Positions 34,261 through 43,203 of a DNA stretch of 64,000 nucleotides are shown here, one piece after another; position 1 is the stretch's first letter, and the number at the start of each line of letters is the position of its first letter. The position numbers were made by a program, and so were the translations under genes. The notes beneath the pieces are model-generated. The model saw only the letters and a list, made by a program, of their open reading frames with translations. It was not told the origin of the DNA and ran no database searches. This DNA is from Streptomyces sp. NBC_00271 (GTDB lineage: Bacteria > Actinomycetota > Actinomycetes > Streptomycetales > Streptomycetaceae). Where the stretch lies: NCBI RefSeq assembly GCF_036178845.1, contig NZ_CP108070.1:11222001-11286000 (forward strand), in the 5' to 3' direction.

Positions 34261-35037
34261 ATGCACGAACACGTCCTCGTCCTCAGCGAGGAACTGCGCC
34301 AGAGCATCCCGGAGAACTGGGACGAGCAGCTGCGCATAGACGGCGCGGTCACCCGGCTGACCGCGCTGGCAGAGACGGGAGTGTCCACGATCGTCGATCC
34401 GACCGTCATCGGCCTCGGCCGTGACGTTCGACGCGTCGCAGCGGTCAACGCGCGCGTCGACCTCAACATCATCGTCGCGACCGGCCTCTACACACTGGCG
34501 GAAGTGCCGGACTACTTCCGCTACCACGGGCCCGGCACCCTGCTCGGCGGCCCCGAGAGCATGACCGACCTGTTCGTCCGCGAGCTCACCGAGGGCTTCG
34601 CCGGCACCGGCATCAAGGCGGCCTTCCTCAAATGCGCGATCGAGGACGAGCTCACCCCCGGCGTCGAGCGGGTCATGCGCGCCGTGGCTCAGGCCCACCT
34701 CCGCACCGGAGCCCCGATTACCGTACACACCAGCGCTCATGCCCAGACCGGCCTGACCGCTCAGGAGATCCTGCGCAGCGAGGGCGTCGACCTCGGCGCC
34801 GTTGTCATCGGGCACAGTGGTTACACCTCCGATCCGGACTACCTGCACCGGCTCATCGACAACGGCTCCTACCTCGGCATGGACCGCTTCGGCGAACAGA
34901 TCGCACCGAACTGGCACTACACGCACCTGCACGACCACGTCCTTCCAGCGCTGCTGCAAGCCGGGGTCACCCAGGCGCAATTGGACACCATGCTCGTCGA
35001 CAACCCACGCCGCTACTTCAGCCCGGCCAATTCCTAG
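34261..35037 (+). CDS. Phosphotriesterase-family metal hydrolase, N-terminal frameshift
   Basis: The protein belongs to the amidohydrolase-type phosphotriesterase family. Metal ligands are visible: HxH in LMHEHVLVLSEEL, the bridging Lys in IKAAFLKCAIEDE, His in ITVHTSAHAQTG and in VVIGHSGYTSD, and Asp in YLGMDRFGEQ. The natural start is probably GTG 34193, which has GGAG and reads VTSLPQVPTVRGPVAV. A one-base loss near 34240 then breaks the frame, because GDLGTVLMHEH is in the other frame. If translation starts at ATG 34261, about 23 residues with one beta strand are lost but the catalytic set stays. Activity is uncertain. Family members hydrolyse lactones or phosphotriesters. Confidence 0.7.
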   Translation: MHEHVLVLSEELRQSIPENWDEQLRIDGAVTRLTALAETGVSTIVDPTVIGLGRDVRRVAAVNARVDLNIIVATGLYTLAEVPDYFRYHGPGTLLGGPESMTDLFVRELTEGFAGTGIKAAFLKCAIEDELTPGVERVMRAVAQAHLRTGAPITVHTSAHAQTGLTAQEILRSEGVDLGAVVIGHSGYTSDPDYLHRLIDNGSYLGMDRFGEQIAPNWHYTHLHDHVLPALLQAGVTQAQLDTMLVDNPRRYFSPANS

Positions 35038-35373
35038 CGGCACGCCACACGGCGCAGTCGACCGGAGCGTGTCCAGGCGGCGCGGTCCGACCTCGTGGCC
35101 GAGGCCGCAGACAGCCCGCTGGCGGGTGTTGGCCTCCCATGACCACCCCTGCCACGATCACGATGTGCCCGACACCATCACGATGTGCCCGGCCACGATC
35201 ACGCTGTGGCTGTGCGTATCGTCCTGGCGGGCGGCAACGTGGGCCGTCCGGAGGCCGCGCGGCGCGCTCGGCACGGTGATGCGCGCCTCTCGCCCTGCCC
35301 GGCTTCGCACCGAGCCGAGTGCCGCTGCCCTTGGCCGTGGTGTGGCGGTAGGACCGCAGGTAGCGTGCGGGTT
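35038..35373. other. Intergenic stretch with short imperfect tandem repeats
   Basis: About 335 bp without a supported gene. Between about 35151 and 35212 a unit near CACGATCACGATGTGCCCG occurs two and a half times (the third copy reads CACGATCACGCTGTGGC). No other structure was seen. Confidence 0.45.
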
Positions 35374-36280
35374 GTGACTCCTGACGATGGGGCTGCCAGC
35401 CCGAGACAGAGACCGCACGACGGCCAATTGCCGGCCACGGATGGCATGTTGGTCGGGCGGGAGCACGAGCTGAAGGCCGTTGAGGAGTTCGTGCTTCGGG
35501 CAGCGAGTGACGAGGATGCCCTGGTGCTCTACGGGGAAGCCGGCGTCGGTAAGACGGTCTTGCTCGACGCCGCCGAAGAGGCGGCTGCCGCGAGCGGGGT
35601 TCCCGTCATTCGGACCGTCGGCGTCGAGGTCGAAACGGATCTGGCGTACGCCGCTCTGTACCGGCTGCTGACGCCGTTCCTGTCGCAGCTCGACGAGTTG
35701 AGCGGGCAGCAGCGTCGCACGCTGGCGACAGCGCTCGGGCTCGACGAGGGGCCGCCGCCCGACCGCCTGGCCGTATCGAACGCGGCGCTGTCGCTCCTCG
35801 GGCTGGCCAGGGGCGACGGTCCGCTCCTGGTGATCGTGGACGATCTGCCGTGGCTGGACCGTATGAGCGCGGCGGTACTGGCGTTCGTCGCGCGGCGGCT
35901 GGCCGGCGCCCGCATCGGGTTTCTCGGCGCCTTCCGCACGGGTGAGTCGAGCTTCTTCGACGGCGGTGGGCTGGCGGCCGTCGAGGTGATGCCACTCGGC
36001 CAGACCGCCGCCGCCAGCCTGATCGACCGGCGCTACCCGGCACTTGCGCCAAGAGTGCGCCAGCAAGTGCTCGCCGAGGCGGCCGGGAATCCGCTGGCGC
36101 TGCTGGAACTGCCCGCGCGAGTGGCCGATCGCAGCCATGAACGGCAGACGGCTCCGGCACTGCCGTTGAGCCAGCGGCTGGAGCATCTGTTCGCCGCCAG
36201 GGTCGATCCGCTTCCGACCCCGACCCGGCGCGCCCTGTTGCTCGCCGCGCTCGACGCCACCGGTGACATGCTCACCTGCA
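35374..36280 (+). pseudogene. LAL-type LuxR regulator, truncated after the ATPase domain
   Basis: This is the N-terminal part of a large ATP-binding LuxR (LAL) regulator. It has MLVGREHELKAVEEFVLRAA, the Walker A motif LYGEAGVGKTVLLDAAEEAA, the Walker B motif LLVIVDDLPWLDRMSAAVLA and AEAAGNPLALLELPA. It is about 300 residues, where a full protein has about 900 with tetratricopeptide-like repeats and a LuxR helix-turn-helix. After LLAALDATGD the sequence turns into low-complexity Arg/Pro/Ser text that belongs to other relics. GTG 35374 is the probable start. Without its DNA-binding end it cannot regulate normally. Confidence 0.75.
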
Positions 36281-36500
36281 CCTGCACGTCGAACATGTAC
36301 GCCGTACAGTCACGCCCGAGTCACCTACCGGTCGGGCGACACCCGCCACTTCAGTGGTTGGCAAGCCGCCATGTGGCCGACCCCGTTGACCGGCTTTCTC
36401 GCCCGCGGGAACGGAGGCGGCCACCTCCTCCGGGCGGACCCAGCCCGAGACCTGGTGATCAGCTCGCGCCGGGCTCAGAGGCGAGCCCGCTCCGGCAGCA

Positions 36501-36590
36501 CTCGAAGACAACGCAGATGTCGTCGTCCTCATCCACCGCGAAGACACGTACGAGAAAGAAAAACCGCGCCAGCGGTGCCTTCAGTCGTAA
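36501..36590 (+). pseudogene. DnaB replicative helicase, tiny C-terminal fragment
   Basis: A 29-residue stretch reads LEDNADVVVLIHREDTYEKE followed by KPR and a stop. It matches the DADVVxLLHREDxYEKESPR block in the RecA-like domain of DnaB helicases. Nothing else of DnaB is visible, so it is a scrap from a plasmid or phage replication gene or a chromosome rearrangement. Confidence 0.45.
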
Positions 36591-36620
36591 GACCCCCGGC
36601 GGTGGCACCAGGGGCGCCGG

Positions 36621-37331
36621 CTATGGAAACCAGACCTCGCAGATGCCGTCCTCGCCCGCCTCGCTCCGGTCGACATCGAACGCCGACTCGAAGCGCTCCT
36701 CATCCGCGTAGACGGACAGGGCGCCGCCGGTGAGCATATGGAGGAAGCCTTCGTAGTCGAAGAACCCTTCATCACTGATGTCGTAGCCCTCACCCAACGG
36801 GTCGAGGTCGATCCCCACGGCGGCCAGAGTGGCGCGCGGGTCTCCGGTGATCTCCAACTCGTCGAAGCCCTCGACCATCAGATCGGGGGTGCCGGGCACA
36901 GCAACAAGGATCTTCGTGTACGAGGCGCCGAAGTCGCGTTCGCAGACAGCGACGATCCGGGCATCCGGATACTTCTTCCGCTGCGCCTGGAACTCGTCCT
37001 CCAAAGCACTGGCCAATACCCCGTCTTCGACAAGCGCCGGGTCGCTGATCTTCGCCGTGGAGCCCCACACGGCCGCGCGTACGCCGTCCAGCTCTTCCCG
37101 GTTGGTAGGGCTTCCCGGATGTTCCAGTCGGGACGGAGCGTACTCACGGCGGATCGCCGAGACGGTCGACAGGGACAGCACCGCGGCCCTGGCCGCCCCA
37201 GGGTCGTGGGCAGTGGCAGGCGGCCGCTCGTTGGGCTGGAGCGGGGTCGTGAAGGGGGGATGGACGACGACCAGATGCGCGTGCCCGCTGTGACGGGGAT
37301 TCACCTGCGTTCCGGGGGATACGGGACTCAT
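36621..37331 (-). CDS. Hypothetical acidic protein
   Basis: No family was recognised for this 236-residue protein. The N-terminal third is Pro/His-rich (HAHLVVVHPPFTTPLQPNER). The rest is strongly acidic with alternating structure (FDELEITGDPRATLAAVGID, EGYDISDEGFFDYEGFLHM, DEERFESAFDVDRSEAGEDG). It ends CEVWFP. No signal peptide or membrane helix is seen. It is divergent from the large surface protein gene at 37540, sharing about 210 bp of promoter region. ATG 37331 is chosen; the ribosome binding site is weak. Confidence 0.55.
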   Translation of the reverse strand: MSPVSPGTQVNPRHSGHAHLVVVHPPFTTPLQPNERPPATAHDPGAARAAVLSLSTVSAIRREYAPSRLEHPGSPTNREELDGVRAAVWGSTAKISDPALVEDGVLASALEDEFQAQRKKYPDARIVAVCERDFGASYTKILVAVPGTPDLMVEGFDELEITGDPRATLAAVGIDLDPLGEGYDISDEGFFDYEGFLHMLTGGALSVYADEERFESAFDVDRSEAGEDGICEVWFP

Positions 37332-37539
37332 GCCGCCGAGCGTATGCCGCTGCCCGCGATCCGGATGTAACGGTCCTGTGGAGAAGGGGAGTTGACCCGG
37401 TAAGTCGAGCCGTGTATCGACTACGGCCGGTACACACGTGTGTCTAGCGTGAGGTCCGTTCGTCGGCGCCACATCGACCACGGGGGCCCCTGGCGCCACG
37501 AACACCCCATGCCCTATGGGGCCCCCACGGGGACATCAC

Positions 37540-39819
37540 GTGCCAAAACCCATACGCAACCGGCGGTTGCGTGCGCTGCGCCGGTCGGTCGTCGCACTCG
37601 CGGGTGCTTCGGTCATGGCCCTCACCGGGCTTCCCGGAATCACCTTAGCGACCGCTGCGCCGAAGCCGCTGGACCCGGGCAAGCGCTGTGACGAGTTGTA
37701 CGGCCTGCCCAGCAGCACCAGCCCGACCGTTGACCTGCCGGAGTTCGACGCCTCCCGCGCGAAGTCCCAGTGGGACGAATACGAGTACGTCAACCCCGCC
37801 AAGGAGTGGGACGGCCTCGGGCCGCCGTCCGCCGCCAAGGAAGCCGCACTGGCCAAGCTGACCAAGGCCCCGGCGACACAGCCTGACAGGGTCTGGTGGA
37901 GGTGGCTCCAACAGAAGGACAGGTACCCCAAGTTCGAGGACTACCGGGACGCGAAGTTCATCACGAACTCCGGTAACGACCCCCGAGGCAAGGCCTTCGA
38001 ACGAAAGGTGATCAAGGATCACGGGCTGGTCGGACCGGACTGGATCTGCCAGAAGGAGGTCGAGTTCAAGGACCCCGACACCGGCAAGACCTATCGGCGC
38101 AAGCTCGACGCCTACAACACGCGCACGAAGCAGATCCTGGAGATCAAGTCCAACGGCAGTCCGGACCGCAGAGAAATCCCCAAGGACCTGGCATGGGCCA
38201 AGGACCCCAACTGGAAGGACAGCCGGGCCAAGTTCGTCTTCGCCGAGCCCCAGAAGGCCGACGCGAAGAAGTTCCTGGGAGACATGCGCCAGATCGCCGG
38301 GGACCGGGTCACCGAGTACAACTATCGCTCCGACCGTGTGGAGCTCGCCCCCAAGGGCGGACAGCGCGCCACGAGCGGTCTGCTGGAGCCCCCGGGCCAG
38401 TCCGGCACCACCCGCGGTGGCGCCACCGACCTGATCCGCGAGTCGCGGCCCACCCCGAAGGACATGGCGGAATACCTGAACCGCAGGAACGTCGCCAACC
38501 CGGGTGGTCTGCCCCGTGGCCCCGGCGGCGTCGACTTCTCCACCCTGGACCTGAAGTACATCGGCAAGCCGGTCAAGGGCAAGGGCGTCGACTTCGCGTT
38601 CGACGCGAACGAAGACCCCACCGAGAACTCCGGTTGGGGCGGCAAAGCCAAGGCCCAGCTCATCTCGGACGCGTTCTTCACCTGGCTCGCCCTGAGTCCC
38701 GACAAGTTCTGGGTCAACCTCAACCCGGATGAGCCGGACCGCATCATGGACGCCAAGTTCGGCAAGACCGACGCCGGCCGCGTGCTCCTGGAAGCCGACC
38801 TCCAGATGAAGCACGACTTCTACAAGGCCATGGACCCCGATACCGACCTCGGCAAACGCTATTGGGCGGCCCTGCCCAAGCAGAACGGCTACCCGTGCAT
38901 GCCCGGCCTGCGTAACTGGATCGAGCCGAAGACCGCGCAGGTCCGCGAGCAGGACGGCGGCATCTACATCCTCGACACCCCGCTGCGCCTGAAGTCGACC
39001 GCGCAGACCACGATCACCCCCGGCCCCGGCACGCCGATCTGCACCCCGAACGAGGCCGAGACCAAGGCGGCACAGCGCGTCATCGATCAGATGATCGTGC
39101 CCGCGGTGGAGAAGACCATCAACACCGCACCCCAGTACGCCGACCTGCGGCGCGTCTACACCGCCCGCGTCGCGGCCGAGTACATCCGCCAGCAGGACGC
39201 CAAGGCGCCCACCGACTACCACAAGATCATCAACAGTGGTGATGTCTCCCGCTGGCCGCTGCGCGCGCCCAACCAGAACTGGACCCGCGAGGCCCTGTTC
39301 AACAAGTATCGGTACATCTACACCCACGGCGAGTTCGAGTACAAGATCCCTGCGAACGGCACCGTCCAGGTCTACCTCGTGGGCGGCGTCGACATGTCCA
39401 AGCAGCCCAAGCACAACGTCAGCAAGGCGCGCTTCACCGCTCAGCACCGCTACCTGCCCCGACAGGCGCAGACCAGCGTGAAGACCCTCACCGACAACAC
39501 CGACATGACAGGACAGGTACTCCTCGGCGCAAACACAGCCGCCGAGGACACCGGCACCTCCACACCTACACCCACGCCAACCCCGACACCGACGCACTCG
39601 GGCAAGCCGACCCCCGCCCCGACCCACAGCGGTGGAGGTAGCGGAAGCACGCACACCCCGGCACCCGCCACGCCCGCACCCAGCGAGCCCGGCGGTGACC
39701 TCGCGCACACCGGCAACGACTCCCCGATCGGCCTGATCTCGGGTATCGCCGCCGCCCTTGCCGTGGTCGGCGGGGCGCTCGTGTGGTGGATACGCCGCCG
39801 CAAGACCGCCCAGGAGTAG
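37540..39819 (+). CDS. LAXTG-anchored surface protein with PD-(D/E)XK nuclease-like domain
   Basis: This 759-residue wall protein starts at GTG 37540 (GGGGA seven bases upstream; ATG 37516 would add 8 residues before the signal peptide). Layout: Arg-rich signal peptide ending about residue 42; a Trp/Tyr-rich region; residues about 145-245 with the pattern of restriction-endonuclease-fold nucleases, namely Glu154 (GKAFERKV), Asp190 and Glu201-x-Lys203 (KLDAYNTRTKQILEIKS); then a second domain (about 340-640) with AQLISDAFFTWLALSPDKFW and VNLNPDEPDRIMDAKFGKTD. The second block recurs in bacterial proteins of unknown function. A Thr/Pro stalk leads to the sortase signal LAHTG (721-725), a membrane helix and a basic tail. 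A hairpin terminator follows. Nuclease activity is inferred. Confidence 0.8.
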   Translation: MPKPIRNRRLRALRRSVVALAGASVMALTGLPGITLATAAPKPLDPGKRCDELYGLPSSTSPTVDLPEFDASRAKSQWDEYEYVNPAKEWDGLGPPSAAKEAALAKLTKAPATQPDRVWWRWLQQKDRYPKFEDYRDAKFITNSGNDPRGKAFERKVIKDHGLVGPDWICQKEVEFKDPDTGKTYRRKLDAYNTRTKQILEIKSNGSPDRREIPKDLAWAKDPNWKDSRAKFVFAEPQKADAKKFLGDMRQIAGDRVTEYNYRSDRVELAPKGGQRATSGLLEPPGQSGTTRGGATDLIRESRPTPKDMAEYLNRRNVANPGGLPRGPGGVDFSTLDLKYIGKPVKGKGVDFAFDANEDPTENSGWGGKAKAQLISDAFFTWLALSPDKFWVNLNPDEPDRIMDAKFGKTDAGRVLLEADLQMKHDFYKAMDPDTDLGKRYWAALPKQNGYPCMPGLRNWIEPKTAQVREQDGGIYILDTPLRLKSTAQTTITPGPGTPICTPNEAETKAAQRVIDQMIVPAVEKTINTAPQYADLRRVYTARVAAEYIRQQDAKAPTDYHKIINSGDVSRWPLRAPNQNWTREALFNKYRYIYTHGEFEYKIPANGTVQVYLVGGVDMSKQPKHNVSKARFTAQHRYLPRQAQTSVKTLTDNTDMTGQVLLGANTAAEDTGTSTPTPTPTPTPTHSGKPTPAPTHSGGGSGSTHTPAPATPAPSEPGGDLAHTGNDSPIGLISGIAAALAVVGGALVWWIRRRKTAQE

Positions 39820-39841
39820 CCCCCCGGCGGATGAACACACG

Positions 39842-39886
39842 TGATGGGGCCGGTACTCGCAACCCGCGTACCGGCCCCATCATTTT
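39842..39886 (+). terminator. Rho-independent terminator after the surface protein gene
   Basis: A perfect 15-bp stem (TGATGGGGCCGGTAC with GTACCGGCCCCATCA) with an 11-base loop is followed by TTTT. It begins 23 bp after the stop codon. It is nearly symmetrical and could also stop transcripts coming from the right. Confidence 0.85.
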
Positions 39887-39892
39887 CCGCAG

Positions 39893-40226
39893 CCCTGGGG
39901 GATGTTGGGGACCGGCGAGTCGTTGCCGCCGGGGTTCGTGTTGTCGCGGCGCCAGACGATGCGGTGGTCGGCGTAGGGGCTCGGGTCGGTGAAGGGGCGG
40001 TGGACGATTCCCGCGAAGCTCGTGCTCGGCGTCTTGGCCCCCGGCAGCAGACGCTGCTCAGCGCCGGTCCAGTGCCGCTCGAGTCTCCTGGCCTCCCACC
40101 GCGTTCCCTCCGATCACAGAAGTATCGGACGAGATCCATCCAGGCCGTGTCCTCGTTGTCCCCCCGGACTAGGTCCCGGGCCGGCCGCAGCGGGCGCTGC
40201 GCCAGGGCGATCGGTGAAAGGATCAC
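39893..40226 (-). pseudogene. Decayed gene end, family not identified
   Basis: The minus strand holds two coding-like pieces in different frames. The first reads VILSPIALAQRPLRPARDLV and RGDNEDTAWMDLVRYFCDRR. The second reads AKTPSTSFAGIVHRPFTDPS, PYADHRIVWRRDNTN and PGGNDSPVPNIPQGCG before a stop. Both have natural amino-acid composition, whereas the in-between frames do not. I could not name the family. It looks like the C-terminal part of a gene broken by a frameshift. Confidence 0.4.
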
Positions 40227-40289
40227 GTTGAGAAGACTTCATTGAGCCGCGTATCCCAATCCGAGGCGCCGGCCGCCGTGCCCGATCGG

Positions 40290-40585
40290 AGGCGGTGCGC
40301 GGTTCGCGCGCCGACGGGCATTACCTCCTGGTCGTCCAAGGGCAACCAGAAGGAGCCGTGCGGACAACTGCGCCGCCTGCCCTGGCAGCAGACGTCGCCG
40401 CTGGACCGCACCCGTACGACCGGGCATGGACGACGCGAGGCCCGACGCCTGAAAGTGTGCACCGTCCAAGCTGGATCACTCTTCGCTCACGCCGTCCAAG
40501 CCCCCGAGATCAAGCGACGCCGCGTCAACACCAAGACGGGCAAGGTCCGGGCGAAGACGGTCCACGCCGTCACGCCGGCTGGACC
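40290..40585 (+). pseudogene. ISAs1-family transposase remnant
   Basis: In two frames the stretch reads ADGHYLLVVQG and GNQKEPCGQLRRLPWQQTSP, LDRTRTTGHGRREARRLKVC and PEIKRRRVNTKTGKVRAKTV. These correspond to the AxxHYLLVVKGNQP...LPW...RxxGHGRxExRxLKV block of ISAs1-type transposases. N- and C-terminal parts are absent. It abuts the 3' end of the MFS gene. Confidence 0.65.
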
Positions 40586-40589
40586 AACA

Positions 40590-41915
40590 TCACCCCCGCA
40601 GCTGACGACCACCGGTCGACGACGTCTGCCTGGAGGCCGTGGTATCGGCAGTGAGGGCGTGACGGCTGGACCAGGTCAGGGCTGCGGTTGCGGCCAGGGC
40701 GAGGAAGGGGACGGTGAAACCGGCTCGTGTGCCGCCTGGACCGTCGACGAGTCGGCCGACCGTGGCGGCAGAGACGGCGATGCCCGCCGCGCTCGCGGAG
40801 TTCGTCCAGGTGAAGGCTTGGGTCAGGATCGACTGGTCCATGACCGACTCGATGAGCGTCGAGGAGACGATGATGCACGGAGCGACGCCCGCACCGGGGA
40901 GCAGGAGGGCAAGGCCGAGCTGCCAGGGGGAGTTGGCCAGGAGCGGCAGCAGCGATGCGCAGGCGACTAAGGTCAGGATCAGGGGCAGCTGGGCCCCGGG
41001 CGGGGTGTGCCGGCGGTGTCGCCCGTAGGCCAGACCGGCCAGCAGGCTTGCCGCGCTCATCAGTCCGTACAGGAACCCGGCTGCCGCGGCGGCGTGGTGA
41101 ACGCCGGCGAAGGCGCTCACCGAGACCTGCATCGAGCCGAAGAAGACGCCCAGGGCCAGGTTGACCGCCAGTAGCGTGGCGAAGTTCCGGGTCAACAGAG
41201 GCTCCGGGCCCCGGGTGGCCGTACGATCCGGGGCGGGCGCCGGGGCCGTACGACGCAGCGCCGCGAAGGCCAGTCCGGCGCCGACGACTAGCACCCCGGC
41301 CAGCACCGTACCCGCGGCCGGGTGCACCTGGGTTGCTGTCAGCACCGCGAGGGTGGGACCGAGGAGGAAGGCGACTTCGTTGCTGATCGTTTCGAGTGCG
41401 AAAGCCGGGGTGAGTTCGGCCCTGCCGTGCAACAAGGCCGACCAGCGGGCCGCGGAGAGCGCACCGAACTGCGGGACGGTCGCCCCGGCGGCGAGGCCGG
41501 CCGCCGTCAGCGGGACCACGGGCGCCCCCGTCAGGGTCAGCGCGACCAAGGCGGCGATCGCTCCGGCGTGAGCGCACAGGAGGGGGACGAGGACGCGCGG
41601 CTGTCCGAAACGGTCCATGAGACGGGCCGTCTGCGGGCCCACCAGGGTCTCCGCCACGGCGAACGAACCGGTGACCAGGCCGGCCACCCCGAAGGATCCG
41701 GTCTCGGCATGGACCAGCCAGACGATACCGAGGCCGGCCATAGCCACCCCGACCCGGGCAGGAGCCGCGGCCAGGAAGAAGGCCGCCGCGCCGGGGGTTT
41801 GGAGGGCTGAACGGTAGGAGACGGTTTCCGTACGAGCCGATACGAGACTGCGAAATCCCCGTACGGTACGGCGGAAATCCGGTGCGGTACGACGCAACCA
41901 GTGCCGCGGAGTCAC
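40590..41915 (-). CDS. MFS transporter
   Basis: This membrane transporter of 441 residues has 12 predicted helices. Typical parts are VGVAMAGLGIVWLVHAETGS in helix 1-2, LVGPQTARLMDRFGQPRVLV (the MFS loop 2-3 motif) and GPTLAVLTATQVHPAAGTVL in the middle. The second half begins RNFATLLAVNLALGVFFGSM and includes SILTQAFTWTNSASAAGIAV. It resembles small-molecule efflux carriers, but the substrate is unknown. GTG 41915 has GGAAGG. It stands alone, with the ISAs1 relic at its 3' end. Confidence 0.85.
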   Translation of the reverse strand: MTPRHWLRRTAPDFRRTVRGFRSLVSARTETVSYRSALQTPGAAAFFLAAAPARVGVAMAGLGIVWLVHAETGSFGVAGLVTGSFAVAETLVGPQTARLMDRFGQPRVLVPLLCAHAGAIAALVALTLTGAPVVPLTAAGLAAGATVPQFGALSAARWSALLHGRAELTPAFALETISNEVAFLLGPTLAVLTATQVHPAAGTVLAGVLVVGAGLAFAALRRTAPAPAPDRTATRGPEPLLTRNFATLLAVNLALGVFFGSMQVSVSAFAGVHHAAAAAGFLYGLMSAASLLAGLAYGRHRRHTPPGAQLPLILTLVACASLLPLLANSPWQLGLALLLPGAGVAPCIIVSSTLIESVMDQSILTQAFTWTNSASAAGIAVSAATVGRLVDGPGGTRAGFTVPFLALAATAALTWSSRHALTADTTASRQTSSTGGRQLRG

Positions 41916-42226
41916 GGTGAACCTTCCGCTGCGCGGTGGGACGGCCCGGGAGAACGGCGCCCTGTCGTGGGCACGGCCCCCCGCCGCCAGGAGTCGTCCA
42001 TGATGACGTCGACGGGGCGGAATCGAAGTCCGCGTCGGCGTCGGCTCCAGCGCCGGCAGAAATGTTGAGTGCTGAGATCGAGGAATCGAGATCGAAGACG
42101 GGATCGGGCAGAAGAAGACACTAGTGGCGACGGGGGGCGGAGAGAAGACCGCCCTGGGGAAGCAGGTCGGCCCGCCCGGCGCAGGGGGTGGCGCGGAGCC
42201 CGGAGATCGAGGCGATGTTCAGGGGG
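41916..42226. other. Intergenic stretch
   Basis: About 310 bp between the MFS gene start and the FUSC gene end. It should hold the MFS promoter. A repeated GAGATCGA/GATCGAG pattern occurs near 42069-42100. No gene was supported. Confidence 0.5.
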
Positions 42227-42796
42227 TCAGCCTGGCGGATCTGCCTGCGGCCCGTCGTGCTGAGAACTGCGGCCTCGGCGCCTCCCTCTGCCGATCTCGT
42301 TCAGGAGGATCGCCGCAGCGATACCGGCGGCCACACCGATGATGGTGTCCGCCAGACGCAGGATCGGCTCCTTCCATGCCTCCTGCGGGCTGAGACCCGC
42401 GACGACCATGATGACCGTGGTGGTGATGGCCGCGGTCACCTCGGCGTCGGGCTGGCCGATCAGTCCGGGGATCAGCACGCTGATGGCCACAAGCAGGGCG
42501 AGGCCCCAGGGGTGGAAAGGCCAGATCGCCAAGTAGGCCAGACACAGCGCGAAGCTCACGAGCGTCGCCGACATGCGGGCGAACGCCGCATGGAGGCTCT
42601 TCTGCCGACTCGTCCGCAGCACAAAGATCGTGGCGATCACGGCACACATACCACCGAGTTGGCCGTCTTCGTGCGACAGATGGACGCTCGACATGATGGT
42701 GGTGGTCAGCCAATAGCTGAGCAGACTGGCCAAGCCGACCGTCACGGCATAGTTCAGCGTCTTCACAGGCGCCGCCTTCAGTAGGTCTGCTGTCAC
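42227..42796 (-). CDS. FUSC-family (aromatic acid exporter-like) membrane protein
   Basis: This 189-residue membrane protein has about six helices: TLNYAVTVGLASLLSYWLTT, DGQLGGMCAVIATIFVLRTS, MSATLVSFALCLAYLAIWPF, PWGLALLVAISVLIPGLIG, AAITTTVIMVVAGLSPQ and LADTIIGVAAGIAAAILLNE. The closing G-x-x-x-G-x-x-A-A-x-x-L-N motif is typical of FUSC/ArAE proteins. It is the short form with the membrane half only. GTG 42796 has GGGAG upstream. The substrate is unknown; relatives export aromatic acids. Confidence 0.75.
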   Translation of the reverse strand: MTADLLKAAPVKTLNYAVTVGLASLLSYWLTTTIMSSVHLSHEDGQLGGMCAVIATIFVLRTSRQKSLHAAFARMSATLVSFALCLAYLAIWPFHPWGLALLVAISVLIPGLIGQPDAEVTAAITTTVIMVVAGLSPQEAWKEPILRLADTIIGVAAGIAAAILLNEIGRGRRRGRSSQHDGPQADPPG

Positions 42797-43203
42797 CGGC
42801 TCCCTCCGACCACGGTTTCTGGATTGACGATGCGGTCGAAGGGGGTCATCGTTTCTCCGATTGATCAGCCTTGAGCGTGTTCTGCGTCGCAAATCTCTCG
42901 GGGGATCAAAATGTGTTCGGAGGATATCCGGTTCTGAATGAACACAGCGGACGAGGGCTGCCCGGGCGATGTCGCCGATCCGGCTGGGGCCGATGAGGAC
43001 ATGGTGCTGGGTGCGCGAGCGTTGTTCGAGCTCGGATGCGGCACGTTCACTGCGGGCGCGGACGGCTCTGATCAGGCTGTTGGTGGTACGCGTGGCCCTG
43101 TACAGAGCCTGCTTGGAGCAGCCCTTGGGGCACCGGACCGAGGCTGGGCTGCCGATCCCGGCGCCGAGGTAGCCCTAATACGCACAGAGGGCAGGCGTTG
43201 ATC
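42797..43203. other. Intergenic stretch, possible decayed sequence
   Basis: About 400 bp between the FUSC gene start and the ISL3 relic. One minus-strand frame reads RAVRARSERAASELEQRSR, a natural-looking charged helix, but its family is unclear and no start is seen. Nothing else was recognised. Confidence 0.4.

Noticed and set aside
33730..35043. Long minus-strand open frame opposite the phosphotriesterase-like gene
   Set aside because: The plus strand shows HxH, Lys, His and Asp metal ligands; the minus frame has no recognisable family and spans a pseudogene and intergenic DNA.
37540..39819. Restriction enzyme of a restriction-modification system
   Set aside because: The nuclease-like segment is inside a secreted wall protein and no methyltransferase gene lies nearby.
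37645..39840. Open frame of over 700 codons on the minus strand of the surface protein gene
   Set aside because: It is a shadow caused by GC-rich third positions; the plus strand has signal peptide, domains and LAHTG signal, and a terminator in the right place.
39842..39886. Operator palindrome
   Set aside because: Stem length, position after a stop codon and the following T run fit a terminator better.
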